Positions 46,439 to 57,436 are shown, counted from the stretch's first letter. The stretch is 64,000 bases of DNA from an uncultured Cellvibrionales bacterium (GCA_913050115.1 CAJWZU010000002.1:28543-92542), one strand, 5' to 3'. A program made the numbers and translations. Notes: generated from the letters alone by a model not told the origin.

Positions 46439-47692
46439 ATGAATGTAACAGACTATATGCAGGGCTTGGGTAAGAATGCTCGCGCCGCTGCCAGCAGTAT
46501 TGCCGCCGCGACCAGCGGCACTAAAAATGACGCCTTAGAAGCCATTGCCAAGGCACTCGATGCTGCCCGGGAGTCTTTGGCGCAAGCCAATGCTAAGGAT
46601 CTGCAGGCCGGTCGAGACAATGGCTTGGACGCCGCTATGCTCGATCGCTTGGCGCTGACGCCAAAAGGCATAGACGGCATGATCGAAGGTCTGCGCCAAG
46701 TGGCCGCGCTGCCAGACCCTTGCGGCGAGATCACCGATATGAGTTATCGGCCCAGCGGTATTCAAGTTGGCAAGATGCGCGTGCCGCTAGGTGTGATCGG
46801 CATTATTTATGAGTCGCGTCCCAATGTCACCATCGATGCCGCCAGCCTCTGCCTAAAATCGGGCAACGCTACTATTTTGCGTGGCGGCAAAGAGGCCATT
46901 TACTCTAATCGTGCTATCGCTGTTTGTATTAGTGAGGGTTTAAAAGCCGTTGGTTTGCCTGAAGCCTCGGTGCAGGTAGTAGCGACTACCGACCGCGCGG
47001 CCGTGGGAGAGATGATTACCATGTCGGAATACGTCGATGTGATAGTACCGCGGGGCGGCAAAGGGCTGATCGAGCGTATCTCCAAAGATGCTACTGTCGC
47101 AGTCATTAAGCATTTAGATGGCATCTGTCATGTCTTCATCGACGAGCAGGCCGACTTGGACAAGGCGTTTGATATCGCCCTCAATTCTAAAACTCACCGC
47201 TACGGCGTCTGCAACGCTATGGAGACCTTGCTGGTATCTGAAAAAGTTGCCGCCGAGATTCTACCGCGTCTAGCCGCCGCTTATGTTGAAAAGGGTGTAG
47301 AGCTGCGTGGCTGTACTCAGACGCAAAAGCTGATCGATTGCATCGCGGCAGTTGAGGAAGACTGGTCGACCGAATATCTGGCGCCGGTGCTGTCGATTAA
47401 AATACTCAAAGGTATCGATGAAGCTATCGCGCATTGCAACGCCTATAGCTCCAAACATACAGAATCTATTGTTACTGAAAATTACACTCGCGCGCGCAAA
47501 TTTTTAACAGAGGTGGATTCCAGCTCGGTGATGATCAATGCTTCTACTCGTTTCGCCGATGGCTTTGAATATGGCTTAGGTGCCGAAATTGGTATCTCCA
47601 CCGACAAAATTCACGCCCGCGGTCCGGTAGGGCTCGAAGGTTTAACTAGCCAAAAATATGTAGTCTTTGGCGATGGCCATATCCGAGCTTAA
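46439..47692 (+). CDS. proA: Gamma-glutamyl phosphate reductase
   Basis: 417 aa, exactly the E. coli length. It has the aldehyde-dehydrogenase-like fold with [18 protein letters not shown] and the catalytic Cys in [13 protein letters not shown], ending with [18 protein letters not shown]. It reduces glutamyl-5-phosphate to the semialdehyde with NADPH in proline synthesis. It is first in the block leading to nadD and rsfS; proB is not in the window. Confidence 0.97.
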   Translation: MNVTDYMQGLGKNARAAASSIAAATSGTKNDALEAIAKALDAARESLAQANAKDLQAGRDNGLDAAMLDRLALTPKGIDGMIEGLRQVAALPDPCGEITDMSYRPSGIQVGKMRVPLGVIGIIYESRPNVTIDAASLCLKSGNATILRGGKEAIYSNRAIAVCISEGLKAVGLPEASVQVVATTDRAAVGEMITMSEYVDVIVPRGGKGLIERISKDATVAVIKHLDGICHVFIDEQADLDKAFDIALNSKTHRYGVCNAMETLLVSEKVAAEILPRLAAAYVEKGVELRGCTQTQKLIDCIAAVEEDWSTEYLAPVLSIKILKGIDEAIAHCNAYSSKHTESIVTENYTRARKFLTEVDSSSVMINASTRFADGFEYGLGAEIGISTDKIHARGPVGLEGLTSQKYVVFGDGHIRA

Positions 47693-47765
47693 GGGCGCTA
47701 ACGTGTGTTTTTGCACTTATGCGGCGTCATCACTCCTTAAGCGACATATTTTGAGTGTGCTTTAA

Positions 47766-48428
47766 GTGATTAAAAAGAAAATTGGAGTATTTGGCGGCAC
47801 TTTTGACCCTATTCACAATGGCCATTTGGCTATGGCAAGGGCATTAAAGCTGGCGCTGGGACTGGATGAAATGCGGTTGCTGCCTTGTCATCAGCCGTCG
47901 CATCGGCAACCTGCGGTCTCTAGCTGTCAGCGCGCAGAGATGGCTGAATTGGCTGTCGCGGATTGCGAGTACTTAAGTGTCGATAGTCGCGAATTACAAC
48001 GCGATGATAGCTCTTACTCGATCGATACCTTAATAGAGTTACGGGCAGAGCTGGATCTAGACGTGGGTACCGATGTGAGCCTGACCCTTTGCATGGGTAT
48101 GGACTCGCTCAATAGCCTCAGCAGTTGGCATCGCTGGCAAGAATTGCTCGGTTGCGCGCATATCGCGGTGGTCGCGCGCCCCGGCACCAGCTTGCCAGAG
48201 TCTGGCGAGTTGGTGCCGTGGCTACTCGAATATGGCGGCAGTGTCGACACTATTAATCGTCGCGCGGCGGGCAGTGTTGCGGTATTTGATCTGGGCTTAG
48301 TGCCCATATCAGCCACCGATATACGCAGTAGAATATCGACTAATGAGTCAATAGACAGCTTAGTACCCGACACTGTTAGGTACTACATAAAAGAACACGG
48401 CCTTTACCGGTCAAAAAACTCAATTTAA
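47766..48428 (+). CDS. nadD: Nicotinate-nucleotide adenylyltransferase
   Basis: 220 aa from GTG. The nucleotidyl-transferase motif GVFGGTFDPIHNGHL with HxGH and the C-terminal PISATDIRSRI (SxTxxR) are intact. It adenylates nicotinate mononucleotide in NAD synthesis. It lies 74 nt after proA and 27 nt before rsfS. Confidence 0.96.
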   Translation: MIKKKIGVFGGTFDPIHNGHLAMARALKLALGLDEMRLLPCHQPSHRQPAVSSCQRAEMAELAVADCEYLSVDSRELQRDDSSYSIDTLIELRAELDLDVGTDVSLTLCMGMDSLNSLSSWHRWQELLGCAHIAVVARPGTSLPESGELVPWLLEYGGSVDTINRRAAGSVAVFDLGLVPISATDIRSRISTNESIDSLVPDTVRYYIKEHGLYRSKNSI

Positions 48429-48454
48429 ACATTGTACGAACTGGAAACAAGCAA

Positions 48455-48796
48455 ATGTCTCAAGAATTAAACGCACTGATCAACGACACCCTCGAAGGCC
48501 TCAAGGGTAAAGAAATCCTCAGTATGGATGTCACCGAACTTAGCGATGTCATGGACACTCTAATCATTGCCACCGGCACCTCTAGCCGCCATGTCAAATC
48601 TCTGGCTTCAAGTGTTGCCGAAGATGCCAAAAAAGCAGGCTTTATGCCGCTTGGCGTTGAAGGTTTGAACAGTGGTGACTGGGTACTGTGTGACTTCGGT
48701 GACATCGTGGTGCACGTAATGCTGGCTCAAGCGCGCGAGTTTTACGACCTTGAGAAGCTATGGTCAACAGCACCAGAGAATCGCTCTAAGAGCTAA
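48455..48796 (+). CDS. rsfS: Ribosomal silencing factor
   Basis: 113 aa. The RsfS/Iojap fold shows MDVTELSDVMDTLIIATGTSSRHVKSLA and GDWVLCDFGDIVVHVMLAQAREFYDLEKLW. It binds uL14 and stops 30S/50S joining in slow growth. In most relatives rlmH follows at once; here a terminator overlapping the stop codon and 328 nt separate them. Confidence 0.96.
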   Translation: MSQELNALINDTLEGLKGKEILSMDVTELSDVMDTLIIATGTSSRHVKSLASSVAEDAKKAGFMPLGVEGLNSGDWVLCDFGDIVVHVMLAQAREFYDLEKLWSTAPENRSKS

Positions 48797-48810
48797 AAAA
48801 GGCTCTTTTT
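48788..48810 (+). terminator. Intrinsic terminator overlapping the rsfS stop codon
   Basis: AGAGCT-AAAAAA-GGCTCT with five to six T. The TAA stop lies at the start of the loop. Confidence 0.7.
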
Positions 48811-49124
48811 TGCGTAATTAAAGTGTCAGTTGCGTGCTTATTTTTAGGCTGAAAGTGCAGCGAGCCACTCCTGCGTTATCTGTACTTTCACCATCTGTGG
48901 TATGTCGCTGCTGCAGGGATGTAAGACAGCGATCGGGAACATTGTGGCATTTTTTTGCTCCTGCAAACATGGTATATAGGCCATTCATGGCGTTATACAC
49001 TGCTTCTTTGTATTTATGCAAAAAATCTACTTTTGTATCCTTTTAAATTTTTTAAGACCTCGTTCATCGTCAGTGTTTGGGGCATATTTCGCTCCTCTTT
49101 GTGCTTATTAGTTAGCGGTATCCA
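48811..49124. other. Gap between rsfS and rlmH
   Basis: Two overlapping short frames (plus 48834-49046, minus 48818-49021) are open, but neither resembles a known protein. It must hold the rlmH-mrdA-rodA promoter. It may be a small insertion, as these two genes are usually adjacent. Confidence 0.45.
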
Positions 49125-49592
49125 ATGAAACTAAGAATCATCGCCATCGGTACCAAAATGCCCAAGTGGGTTTATGACGGTTACGACGATTACGCCAAAA
49201 GAATGCCACGTGACTGCTCGCTGGAAGTGATCGAATTGCCAATGGGACCGCGTGGTAAAAATGCTGACCTTAAGCGTGCGATCGCTAAAGAAGGCGAGAG
49301 CATGATGGCGGCAATCGGCAAGGGCGACCGCGTTATTGCGCTAGAAGTGAAAGGTAAAAGCTGGTCGACCGAGCAGCTGGCCGCACAGTTAGCTGACTGG
49401 CGTATGGACGGCTGCAACTACAGTTTGCTGATCGGCGGTCCGGACGGTTTAGCGCCGGAGTGTGTTGCTCGCGCCGACGCTAAATGGTCGCTGTCGGCTT
49501 TAACACTGCCGCATCCGCTGGTACGTATCGTGGTGGCCGAGCAGCTTTACCGCGCCTGGACCCTGCTGAATAATCATCCGTATCATAAATAA
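49125..49592 (+). CDS. rlmH: 23S rRNA pseudouridine-1915 N3-methyltransferase
   Basis: 155 aa, the usual length. The SPOUT knot is visible in [12 protein letters not shown] and [30 protein letters not shown], the classic RlmH end. It methylates pseudouridine 1915 in helix 69 of 23S rRNA, on the 70S ribosome. It is upstream of mrdA. Confidence 0.97.
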   Translation: MKLRIIAIGTKMPKWVYDGYDDYAKRMPRDCSLEVIELPMGPRGKNADLKRAIAKEGESMMAAIGKGDRVIALEVKGKSWSTEQLAAQLADWRMDGCNYSLLIGGPDGLAPECVARADAKWSLSALTLPHPLVRIVVAEQLYRAWTLLNNHPYHK

Positions 49593-49685
49593 TAATTTCA
49601 GCGGAACGAAATGGGCTGTTATGACGTCACACTAATACGTTTATTTTCGCTTTGCATTTAACGCTTGATTTGAAACTTAAAAAAT

Positions 49686-51593
49686 ATGTCCGAAAACCAC
49701 CGTATCCAAGATCACCATTATGAGGCACGTATATTTATGCACCGCGTGCTGGTGGCTGCGGTCGTAGTGTTGGGTTTGCTTGGCATGCTGGCGGCGCGTT
49801 ATTACAATCTCACTATTACCCATCACGACTTGTATGTTACCGAGTCGGAAAAAAATCGTGTGCATGTGCAGTCAATCGCGCCCACTCGAGGTTTAATTTA
49901 TGACCGTAAAGGCCGCCTATTGGCCGACAATCGTCCCAGCTACACTCTGTCACTCATTATTGAACGAGTCGAAAATATTGACGAAATCTTGGTGCAGTTG
50001 CGGCAGTTGGTGAAAATCAGCGATGTTGATGTCGAGCGTTTCTCTCGTGCCCGTCGCAAGGGTCGCCGCCCTTACGAAGCGGTGCCGTTACGCTATCGTT
50101 TAAGCGAAGATGAAATCGCCCGCTTGGCGGTCAACGAATATCGTCTCGAAGGGGTAGAAGTTGAGGCTCAGCTTATTCGTTTTTATCCGTATGGCGAATT
50201 GTTTGCGCATGCCGTTGGTTATGTTGGCAGTATTAATCAGCGCGAGCTTGATGTTATGACCGAGGAGGATATGCATGACTATGCCAGCACGCGCTCAATT
50301 GGCAAGGTGGGATTAGAGAGCCATTATGAGCGAAAATTACTCGGAGAGGTGGGCTACCAAAACGTTGAAACCAATGCCCGCGGCCGTGTATTGCGGGTGC
50401 TCGAACGCAAGGATCCGATACCTGGGAAAACACTACAATTGCATTTGGATACCGATTTACAAGACGCCGCGCACAGTGCTTTAAGCGGCCGTCGGGGTTC
50501 GGTAGTGGCTATTGAAATCGCCACCGGTGGGGTGTTAGCGCTGGCCAGTACGCCGAGTTTTAACCCGAATTTATTTGTCACAGGTATCAGTCACAAAGAC
50601 TATAACGCACTCAATACCTCGCTCGATAAACCCATGTACAACCGTGCTATTCAGGGACAGTACCCGCCGGCTTCTACTGTTAAGCCAATGCTGGCACTGG
50701 CGGCTTTGCACTATGGTGTTAATGACGAGAAACGCAGCATTCGAGACCCTGGGTTTTTTCAGCTAAAGGGGCATGAGCGTAAATATCGTGACTGGAAAAA
50801 ACGTGGTCACGGCAATCAAGTCGATATGAAACAGGCCATTTCCGAGTCCTGTGACACGTATTTTTACGACCTGGCTCATCGTATGGGTATCGATCGTATA
50901 CATGACTTTGGCCTTCACTTTGGTCTGGGTGCGCGCACCGATATCGATATACCCAATGAGAACGGTGGCAACTGGCCCTCCAAGGCATGGAAAAATGGAC
51001 GCCACGGTTTGCCCTGGTTCCCCGGCGACAGTCTCAATGTCAGTATCGGTCAGGGTTTTACACAGGCTACGCCGCTGCAGTTAGCTGAAATGACCGCCAC
51101 TATTGCCGCTCGCGGTGTGCGAAAAAAGCCTATGCTGGTGCGCACTATTGATGGCGAAGTGCAGTCGCCGGTCGAGGTTGAGCGGTTTAATGTGTCGTCG
51201 CGGCACTGGGATATTATCTTCGACGCTATGCGCGAGGTTGTTCATGGCCGCCGCGGCACAGGCCAGCGCATCCGTCGTGGCGCAAAATATGAAATGGCCG
51301 GTAAAACCGGTACTGCGCAGGTAGTGGGTATTAAACAAGACGAAGAATACGATGCCTCTAAGCTCAACGCGCGCCACCTCGATCACGCCCTGTTTATCGG
51401 TTTTGCGCCTTACGATAACCCAAAAATTGCAGTGGCAGTGGTGGTTGAAAACGGCGAACACGGTTCCAGTACCGCCGCGCCCATGGCGCGAAAAGTATTC
51501 GATGCCTATCTATTGGACGAGAAAGGTAAATTGCTGAGCGATGCGGCTCAAGATGATTTGTTTGCCGCGCAGTTGGCGGAGAACGAACTGTGA
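49686..51593 (+). CDS. mrdA: Penicillin-binding protein 2 (peptidoglycan transpeptidase)
   Basis: 635 aa, usual for PBP2. One N-terminal TM (about 22-40), a dimerisation domain, then a transpeptidase domain with SxxK in PPASTVKPM, SCD in ISESCDTYFYDL and KTG in MAGKTGTAQV. It crosslinks peptidoglycan during rod elongation with RodA. rodA starts within its stop codon (4-nt overlap). Confidence 0.97.
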   Translation: MSENHRIQDHHYEARIFMHRVLVAAVVVLGLLGMLAARYYNLTITHHDLYVTESEKNRVHVQSIAPTRGLIYDRKGRLLADNRPSYTLSLIIERVENIDEILVQLRQLVKISDVDVERFSRARRKGRRPYEAVPLRYRLSEDEIARLAVNEYRLEGVEVEAQLIRFYPYGELFAHAVGYVGSINQRELDVMTEEDMHDYASTRSIGKVGLESHYERKLLGEVGYQNVETNARGRVLRVLERKDPIPGKTLQLHLDTDLQDAAHSALSGRRGSVVAIEIATGGVLALASTPSFNPNLFVTGISHKDYNALNTSLDKPMYNRAIQGQYPPASTVKPMLALAALHYGVNDEKRSIRDPGFFQLKGHERKYRDWKKRGHGNQVDMKQAISESCDTYFYDLAHRMGIDRIHDFGLHFGLGARTDIDIPNENGGNWPSKAWKNGRHGLPWFPGDSLNVSIGQGFTQATPLQLAEMTATIAARGVRKKPMLVRTIDGEVQSPVEVERFNVSSRHWDIIFDAMREVVHGRRGTGQRIRRGAKYEMAGKTGTAQVVGIKQDEEYDASKLNARHLDHALFIGFAPYDNPKIAVAVVVENGEHGSSTAAPMARKVFDAYLLDEKGKLLSDAAQDDLFAAQLAENEL

Positions 51594-52735
51594 ACCAGCA
51601 AGATTTTATAAGACGCATGCCCGAAGCCAGCAGTCATTTGCGGCGGCAAGATGGTATGTGGCAAAAACTGCATATCGATGTACCGCTACTTATTCTGTTA
51701 CTGGCGCTGACGGCCTTTGGCCTGTTTGTGCTCTACTCCGCCTCGGGCGGTGATGGCCACTATGTTCGCCGCCAAGGAGTGTTTTTTATATTGTCCTACA
51801 TTGCCATGTTCAGCCTAGCGCAGGTACCGCTGGCGATGATGCAGCGCTGGGCACCTTGGTTCTATGGCTGGGGCTTAATTTTATTGGTGCTGGTGCTGGT
51901 AATGGGCACGGGTGCCAAAGGTGCGCAGCGCTGGCTGGAAATTGGCGGGTTTCGCTTTCAGCCCTCTGAGGCACTGAAGTTGGCGGTGCCGCTATTAATT
52001 GCCTCCTATTTTTCTCAGCGCATGCTTCCTCCCGCGTTTAAGCATGTATTTTGGGCGCTGATATTGATCACTCTGCCGACGCTGTTAATTGTTAAGCAGC
52101 CCGATCTCGGCACCTCCTTACTGGTCGCCACATCGGGCTTGTTAGTATTGTTTTTTGCTGGGCTGCGTTGGCGGTATATTGTCAGCGCGGCGGCACTGGT
52201 GATTGGTAGCGCCTGGCCTATGTGGCACTGGGGCTTACACGGCTATCAAAAGCAGCGCATTATGACGCTGTTTAATCCCGAGGCCGATCCCTACGGTGCT
52301 GGGTGGAATATCAAGCAATCCAAGGCAGCGATTGGTTCCGGTGGTTGGGACGGTAAAGGCTGGCTGCAGGGTACTCAGTCACAGCTCGATTTTTTACCTG
52401 AGAGCCACACGGATTTTATTATTGCGGTACTGTCTGAAGAGATGGGTTTAATGGGCGTGCTGGCGCTAATGGGGTTGTACCTGCTCATTATTGCTCGTGG
52501 TCTAATTATTGCTCTCAAGGCGCAGCACTCTTTTGGTCGTCTGCTTGCAGCGGGTATTACCCTGACATTTTTCGTCTACATCTTTGTTAATATCGGTATG
52601 GTGTCTGGCATGCTGCCAGTAGTGGGCGTACCGCTGCCGCTGGTCAGTCACGGTGGCACAGCGCTCATTACTCTGATGGCGGGGTTTGGTATATTGATGG
52701 CCATAAGTACCGAACCCAAAAAAGTCGGATTATAA
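51590..52735 (+). CDS. rodA: Rod-shape SEDS glycosyltransferase
   Basis: 381 aa from GTG, about ten TM segments. SEDS motifs are visible: GTGAKGAQRWLEIGGFRFQPSE and ESHTDFIIAVLSEEMGLMG. It polymerises lipid II and works with PBP2. It overlaps mrdA by 4 nt (GTGA). Confidence 0.97.
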   Translation: MNQQDFIRRMPEASSHLRRQDGMWQKLHIDVPLLILLLALTAFGLFVLYSASGGDGHYVRRQGVFFILSYIAMFSLAQVPLAMMQRWAPWFYGWGLILLVLVLVMGTGAKGAQRWLEIGGFRFQPSEALKLAVPLLIASYFSQRMLPPAFKHVFWALILITLPTLLIVKQPDLGTSLLVATSGLLVLFFAGLRWRYIVSAAALVIGSAWPMWHWGLHGYQKQRIMTLFNPEADPYGAGWNIKQSKAAIGSGGWDGKGWLQGTQSQLDFLPESHTDFIIAVLSEEMGLMGVLALMGLYLLIIARGLIIALKAQHSFGRLLAAGITLTFFVYIFVNIGMVSGMLPVVGVPLPLVSHGGTALITLMAGFGILMAISTEPKKVGL

Positions 52736-53045
52736 AAATGCACTTTTTATCCGATTGCTTCGTCAGTACTGTGCTCAATCAGTCATGTACTTAATGTACA
52801 CTCCTTTTATGCGCGCAGTTCCGCCTTGCACTCGAACAAAAATCACTATTTTTAGGTGCGTTGCTCAGCTGCCGATATAAAATTCTCAGTAAATGAAAAA
52901 TTAACCAATCTGTAAGTAGAACCAACAGAAAAGATTGTGCCGTAGAAGATTGACCCGAGTGGCGTGTGGTGTTGCACTGGGGTTAAGTATTCGACAGTTT
53001 TATCGAGTAATTGCTAGAACAAACATGGAAATTTTTAAAGGATTT
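52736..53045. other. Gap between rodA and mltB
   Basis: About 310 nt with no supported gene. An in-frame extension of mltB to 52935 exists but would place the signal peptide internally. AAAGGA at 53037-53042 is the likely ribosome site of mltB. Confidence 0.45.
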
Positions 53046-54071
53046 ATGAAAATGTTTAAAGGAACTCAAAAAGTGTTGCTGGCGGCGTGCATAGCCGCTG
53101 GTTTTTCGGCGCTAGCCAGTGCCGACTATTCGACTTATGACGATGCTCAGGCGTTGATGGACGAAATGGTAGCGGAGCATAAGTTTGACCGTGCTGAGTT
53201 GCAGGTCTTGTTCAAGAGCGCCGATAAAAAACAGTCGATTCTCGATGCTATTGCCCGCCCCGCTGAAAAGCGGCTAGAGTGGAAGGATTACCGCAAGATC
53301 TTTGTTACCGAATCGCGCACCAAAAAGGGAGTAGACTTTTGGGCCAAGCATAAAGAAACTTTAGCGCGCGCCGAGAAAGAGCTGGGTGTGCCCGCTGAAG
53401 TTATCGTGGCCATTATTGGCGTCGAGACCCGCTATGGTCAGCATGCAGGCAGTTATCGCGTTATCGATGCACTGTCGACACTGGCGTTTGACTATCCCAA
53501 ACGGGCTAAATTTTTCCGCAAAGAACTCAAGCAGTTTTTACTGCTGACCCATGAGCAAAAGCAGGACCCGCTGACTCTGAAGGGGTCTTATGCTGGGGCC
53601 ATGGGATATGGCCAATTTATGCCGTCGAGCTTTCGCGCTTATGCCATCGATTTTGACGGCGATGGTATTGCTGATATTTGGAATAATCCGGTCGATGCTA
53701 TTGGTTCGGTGGCTAATTACTTCAAAGCCCACCACTGGAATTACGGTGACCCAGTTGTCACCCGAACCCGAGTGACAGCTAGTTACGATGCCGAGTTGCT
53801 TAGCACGAACTTAAAACCCACTGTTAGCTACGGCCAATTAGCGAGCTCAGGCTACACGGCTTTGATCCCTATTGACGACGATACCAAGGTATTGCCGATG
53901 CGCCTAGAAGGTGTCCAAGGCGCCGAATTTTGGCTGGGTTTACACAACTTTTATGTCATTACGCGTTACAACCGCAGCCAGATGTATTCGCTGGCGGTGC
54001 ATCAGCTGAGTCAGGCCATTAAAGTGGATGCAGACTCTGTTAACGCAACATCTGCTCAGAAACAGTACTGA
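53046..54071 (+). CDS. mltB: Lytic murein transglycosylase B
   Basis: 341 aa from the ATG at 53046 (a second ATG two codons later is equally possible). The signal peptide ends near ALASA. The family-103 lytic transglycosylase domain has the catalytic Glu in [10 protein letters not shown], and [36 protein letters not shown]. It cleaves MurNAc-GlcNAc bonds in the periplasm. There is no lipobox Cys, so it may be soluble, unlike E. coli MltB. It overlaps rlpA by one base (TGATG). Confidence 0.93.
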   Translation: MKMFKGTQKVLLAACIAAGFSALASADYSTYDDAQALMDEMVAEHKFDRAELQVLFKSADKKQSILDAIARPAEKRLEWKDYRKIFVTESRTKKGVDFWAKHKETLARAEKELGVPAEVIVAIIGVETRYGQHAGSYRVIDALSTLAFDYPKRAKFFRKELKQFLLLTHEQKQDPLTLKGSYAGAMGYGQFMPSSFRAYAIDFDGDGIADIWNNPVDAIGSVANYFKAHHWNYGDPVVTRTRVTASYDAELLSTNLKPTVSYGQLASSGYTALIPIDDDTKVLPMRLEGVQGAEFWLGLHNFYVITRYNRSQMYSLAVHQLSQAIKVDADSVNATSAQKQY

Positions 54072-54907
54072 TGCGGCGCGCTTTAACAATGGTTTGCGGG
54101 TCACTGTTGTTGCTGGCTGGGTGCAGTTCGTCCCCCCCGGAGCGTCAGTATAAACATAAGTACGACCATGGCCCGAGTGCGCCGGTGGATGTGTCTCAGG
54201 TACCCGATGCGGTGCCCAAAGTAGAACCGCGCACCCGCGCGGGTAACCCGCCGGTGTATACCGTGTTGGGTAAAACTTATACCTTGCTGGACACAGAGCA
54301 CGGCTACAGTGCCGACGGCCGCGCCTCTTGGTATGGCAATAAATTTCACGGCGAGAAAACCTCCAACGGTGAAATTTATGATATGTACGCCATGACTGCG
54401 GCGCACAAAACCTTGCCAATTCCCTCCTATGTGCGTGTCACTAATCTTGATAACGGCAAAGTGGTGGTGGTGCGTGTCAACGATCGCGGGCCTTTCCACA
54501 AAGGGCGTATAATCGATTTGAGCTATGCCGCTGCCAGTAAACTCGATTATTTAAGCCGCGGCACCGCTAGGGTTAAAGTCGAGGCTATCGTTGTCGATAA
54601 AAAAGTCACCAGCGATGCCGCCCGCATTAATGAAGTACAGCGCCAAAAAGCGGCCACCATCGATGCTAATATTTATGCACTACCGGCCAATAGTTATCTG
54701 CAGGTCGGTGCCTTTGGCACAGTGGATTCAGCCGCCGCGCTGGTGTCTAGTTTGAGTTCCGCTACCAGCTTCCCAGTAGTGGTGCGCTCAAACGACAGCT
54801 TGCATCGTGTGCGTATCGGTCCTTTGGCTGACAACCGCGATCTACAGTTGCTGCGCGAACTATTGAGTAGTAATAATATTGTCGGCGCACATTTGGTTAA
54901 CGAATAG
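54071..54907 (+). CDS. rlpA: Septal-ring lytic transglycosylase-like lipoprotein
   Basis: 278 aa. The lipoprotein signal has lipobox LLAGC (Cys18). The double-psi beta-barrel domain includes [34 protein letters not shown] and [22 protein letters not shown]-terminal SPOR domain (about 204-278) starts [20 protein letters not shown], which binds denuded glycan at the septum. It follows mltB with a one-base overlap. Confidence 0.95.
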   Translation: MRRALTMVCGSLLLLAGCSSSPPERQYKHKYDHGPSAPVDVSQVPDAVPKVEPRTRAGNPPVYTVLGKTYTLLDTEHGYSADGRASWYGNKFHGEKTSNGEIYDMYAMTAAHKTLPIPSYVRVTNLDNGKVVVVRVNDRGPFHKGRIIDLSYAAASKLDYLSRGTARVKVEAIVVDKKVTSDAARINEVQRQKAATIDANIYALPANSYLQVGAFGTVDSAAALVSSLSSATSFPVVVRSNDSLHRVRIGPLADNRDLQLLRELLSSNNIVGAHLVNE

Positions 54908-55041
54908 TCATGGTGCTGTATTGCCTACCGAGTCGAAAGGATAGCCCAGAACTGCAGTACAAAAATTATTGCCAGCGCCCATGTCGTACTAATGCGTTAA
55001 ACTGCCCTGAAATTTACGTTACCGAGCTATAGATACTTAAC

Positions 55042-56196
55042 ATGCTAAAATTCACTGCCAAAATTGTCTTCACTATTGCGCTTTTAACGCTTACTTGTTT
55101 GGCTCAAGCCAAGCAGGTTTTGATTCCCGCCCCCCCGCAGTTGGCCGCCTCTGGCTACCTGTTGATTGATGCCGCCACTGGCAAGGTACTGGTTGACCAC
55201 AACGCGACGGAGCAATTGCCGCCGGCGAGTCTTACCAAGTTGATGACCGCCTATATTGTTGCCGGCGAGCTCGATCGCGGCAAAATGGGTGAGAGCGATA
55301 TGGTCGATATCAGCGTCAAGGCTTGGCGTATGGGCGGCTCTAAAATGTTTATTCGCGAGGGCACCAAGGTCAAGTTAATGGACCTGCTGCGTGGGGTTAT
55401 TATTCAGTCGGGTAACGACGCCAGTGTCGCCTTGGCGGAACATATTGCTGGCTCTGAAGGCGCTTTTGTTGACATTATGAATCAGCAAGCAGCGCTGCTA
55501 GGCATGAACGATACTAACTTTGAAAATTCTACTGGCTGGCCTGCCGACGGTCACTTGACCACCGCGCATGACCTGTCGCTGTTGGCGCGTGCCGTTATTA
55601 ATGACCACCCTGAGTTTTACAAACTCTATGCCGAAAAGTATTTTCGTTATAACGGTATTAATCAGCCTAACCGCAACAAGTTGCTGTTTCGCGATAAATC
55701 CGTCGACGGCATGAAAACCGGCCATACCGAAGCGGCCGGTTACTGTTTGGTGTCCTCAGCGCGCAAGAATGGCATGCGTTTAATCTCGGTAGTAATGGGC
55801 ACCCGTAGCGAAGAGGCGCGCGCGGCTGAATCGCAAAAGCTGTTGTCCTACGGTTTTCGCTACTATCAAACGCACAAACTTTACAGCGCCGGTGACATTC
55901 TCAGCAGTCCAAAGGTTTGGGCGGGTATGGCGGACAAGGTTGCGCTGAGTATTACCGAGGATATTTTCCTGACTATTCCACGCGGCGCGCAGGACAGTCT
56001 TGAGGCTAACCTGCATATTGACGATGTGATCAAAGCGCCTATCGCGCAAGGCCTTGAACTGGGTAATCTCACCGTTAGCCTCGATGGCGAGGAGCTAATT
56101 AATACGCCGCTGCTTGCCCAGCAGAGCGTCGCCGAGGCCGGCTTCTTTAGCCGTCTGTGGGACAATCTTGTACTTTTCTTTGGCGGGCTCTTTTAA
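55042..56196 (+). CDS. dacA: D-alanyl-D-alanine carboxypeptidase (PBP5/6)
   Basis: 384 aa. The signal peptide ends LAQA. The S11 motifs are SxxK in LPPASLTKLMTAY, SGN in IIQSGNDASVALAEH and KTG in DGMKTGHTEAAG. The C-terminal domain ends with an amphipathic FSRLWDNLVLFFGGLF anchor for the membrane surface. It trims pentapeptides in the periplasm. It lies between rlpA and ybeD, as in many relatives. Confidence 0.96.
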   Translation: MLKFTAKIVFTIALLTLTCLAQAKQVLIPAPPQLAASGYLLIDAATGKVLVDHNATEQLPPASLTKLMTAYIVAGELDRGKMGESDMVDISVKAWRMGGSKMFIREGTKVKLMDLLRGVIIQSGNDASVALAEHIAGSEGAFVDIMNQQAALLGMNDTNFENSTGWPADGHLTTAHDLSLLARAVINDHPEFYKLYAEKYFRYNGINQPNRNKLLFRDKSVDGMKTGHTEAAGYCLVSSARKNGMRLISVVMGTRSEEARAAESQKLLSYGFRYYQTHKLYSAGDILSSPKVWAGMADKVALSITEDIFLTIPRGAQDSLEANLHIDDVIKAPIAQGLELGNLTVSLDGEELINTPLLAQQSVAEAGFFSRLWDNLVLFFGGLF

Positions 56197-56296
56197 ACCC
56201 CTCCAAATAGGGTGCAGTAATGCAACCGGTTAAGTGAGCTTCGCTGTTGCCAGCCTAACCCAACCTAGCCGATCTCCTTTGTGAGCTTTGCGTCCG

Positions 56297-56305
56297 TGAT
56301 ATAAT
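56297..56305 (+). promoter_or_regulatory. Extended -10 promoter before ybeD-lipB
   Basis: TGATATAAT, a perfect TGnTATAAT extended -10. It lies 47 nt before the ybeD start. Confidence 0.5.
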
Positions 56306-56352
56306 CATCAACTGTTTTAATTATTTTGGCCTCTGTTAGGCTCACGGACATT

Positions 56353-56670
56353 ATGACTCAAAAACTCAATATTATTGGTCAGGGAGCACTCTCAGCAAAT
56401 GAGGGTACCGAAGCCCCAAAGATTGAATTTCCCTGTGCAGACTACCCAATCAAGGTTATGGGCGATGCTAGTGATGAGATGCGCGCGCTGGTGATTGAAG
56501 TAATGGACCGTCATGCCCCAGGCTTTGATCAAAGCAGCATTACCGTTCGCCAGAGCAGTAAGGGCCGTTATCAGTCACTGACAGTTTATATTACCGCCAC
56601 TGGCGTCGAGCAGCTGACAGCGCTGCACGAAGAGCTCAAGGCCAGTGATCTGATCAAAATCGTGCTGTAA
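56353..56670 (+). CDS. ybeD: UPF0250/DUF493 protein YbeD
   Basis: 105 aa from the ATG at 56353, with CGGA upstream; an in-frame TTG at 56326 is less likely. It shows the ACT-like DUF493 pattern [18 protein letters not shown] and [21 protein letters not shown]. It is thought to be a small regulatory protein; the function is unproved. It lies 10 nt before lipB, the usual arrangement. Confidence 0.9.
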   Translation: MTQKLNIIGQGALSANEGTEAPKIEFPCADYPIKVMGDASDEMRALVIEVMDRHAPGFDQSSITVRQSSKGRYQSLTVYITATGVEQLTALHEELKASDLIKIVL

Positions 56671-56680
56671 TTACGCATTC

Positions 56681-57364
56681 ATGACAGATACTAATCAACT
56701 ACTGGTCAGAAAGCTGGGGCTCGTTGACTATGCCGAAACTTGGCATGCCATGCAGCAGTTCACCGATACCCGCGACGAATACGCTCAAGATGAACTCTGG
56801 CTGTTAGAGCATCATCCTGTATTTACCCAAGGACAGGCGGGCAAGGCGGAGCACTTGCTGATGCCCGGTGATATTCCCGTGGTGCAGGTTGATCGCGGCG
56901 GCCAAGTCACTTACCACGGCCCCGGCCAACTGGTCGCTTATCCACTATTGAATCTGCGTCGCCGCAAGCTGGGTGTCCGCGATTTAGTCACCGCTATCGA
57001 GAACACCATTGTATCGACACTGTCGGACTTTGACATTGCCGCTTATGCCAAGCCAGATGCGCCCGGCGTATATGTGGACCGAGTACAGCAGGGCCCTAGC
57101 CTAAACCAAAACAGTTGTGACAAAATCGCCTCGCTTGGGCTCAGAGTTCGTCGCGGTTGCAGCTTTCATGGCTTGGCGCTGAATGTTGATATGGACTTAA
57201 CGCCCTTTAACCGGATCAATCCCTGCGGTTATGAGGGCCTGCAGATGACCCAGATTGCCGATTGTAGCGCCGTTAAACCCGCGTTCGATAATGTTGCCTC
57301 GCAGCTACTAAAACAGTTAGTCAGTACCTTGGGTTATAGTAGTCACCGCCTTATAGATCACTAA
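56681..57364 (+). CDS. lipB: Octanoyl-(ACP):protein N-octanoyltransferase
   Basis: 227 aa. The conserved [19 protein letters not shown], the [22 protein letters not shown] segment with the catalytic Lys, and INPCGY with the acyl-binding Cys are present. It transfers octanoate from ACP to lipoyl domains. A short insertion ([12 protein letters not shown]) before the KIASLG segment makes it a little longer than E. coli LipB. lipA follows 72 nt on. Confidence 0.95.
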   Translation: MTDTNQLLVRKLGLVDYAETWHAMQQFTDTRDEYAQDELWLLEHHPVFTQGQAGKAEHLLMPGDIPVVQVDRGGQVTYHGPGQLVAYPLLNLRRRKLGVRDLVTAIENTIVSTLSDFDIAAYAKPDAPGVYVDRVQQGPSLNQNSCDKIASLGLRVRRGCSFHGLALNVDMDLTPFNRINPCGYEGLQMTQIADCSAVKPAFDNVASQLLKQLVSTLGYSSHRLIDH

Positions 57365-57393
57365 ACAGTACAGAAATCATCCAGATTAGCGGG

Positions 57394-57399
57394 TATAAT
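57394..57399 (+). promoter_or_regulatory. Possible -10 element before lipA
   Basis: TATAAT preceded by GGG, 37 nt before the lipA start; no convincing -35. Confidence 0.4.
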
Positions 57400-57436
57400 T
57401 GCCGCCATTATTTAAAAGCATTGAGTTTTAACCGTT

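Noticed and set aside
48818..49046. Short frames on both strands between rsfS and rlmH
   Set aside because: They overlap each other and resemble nothing known.
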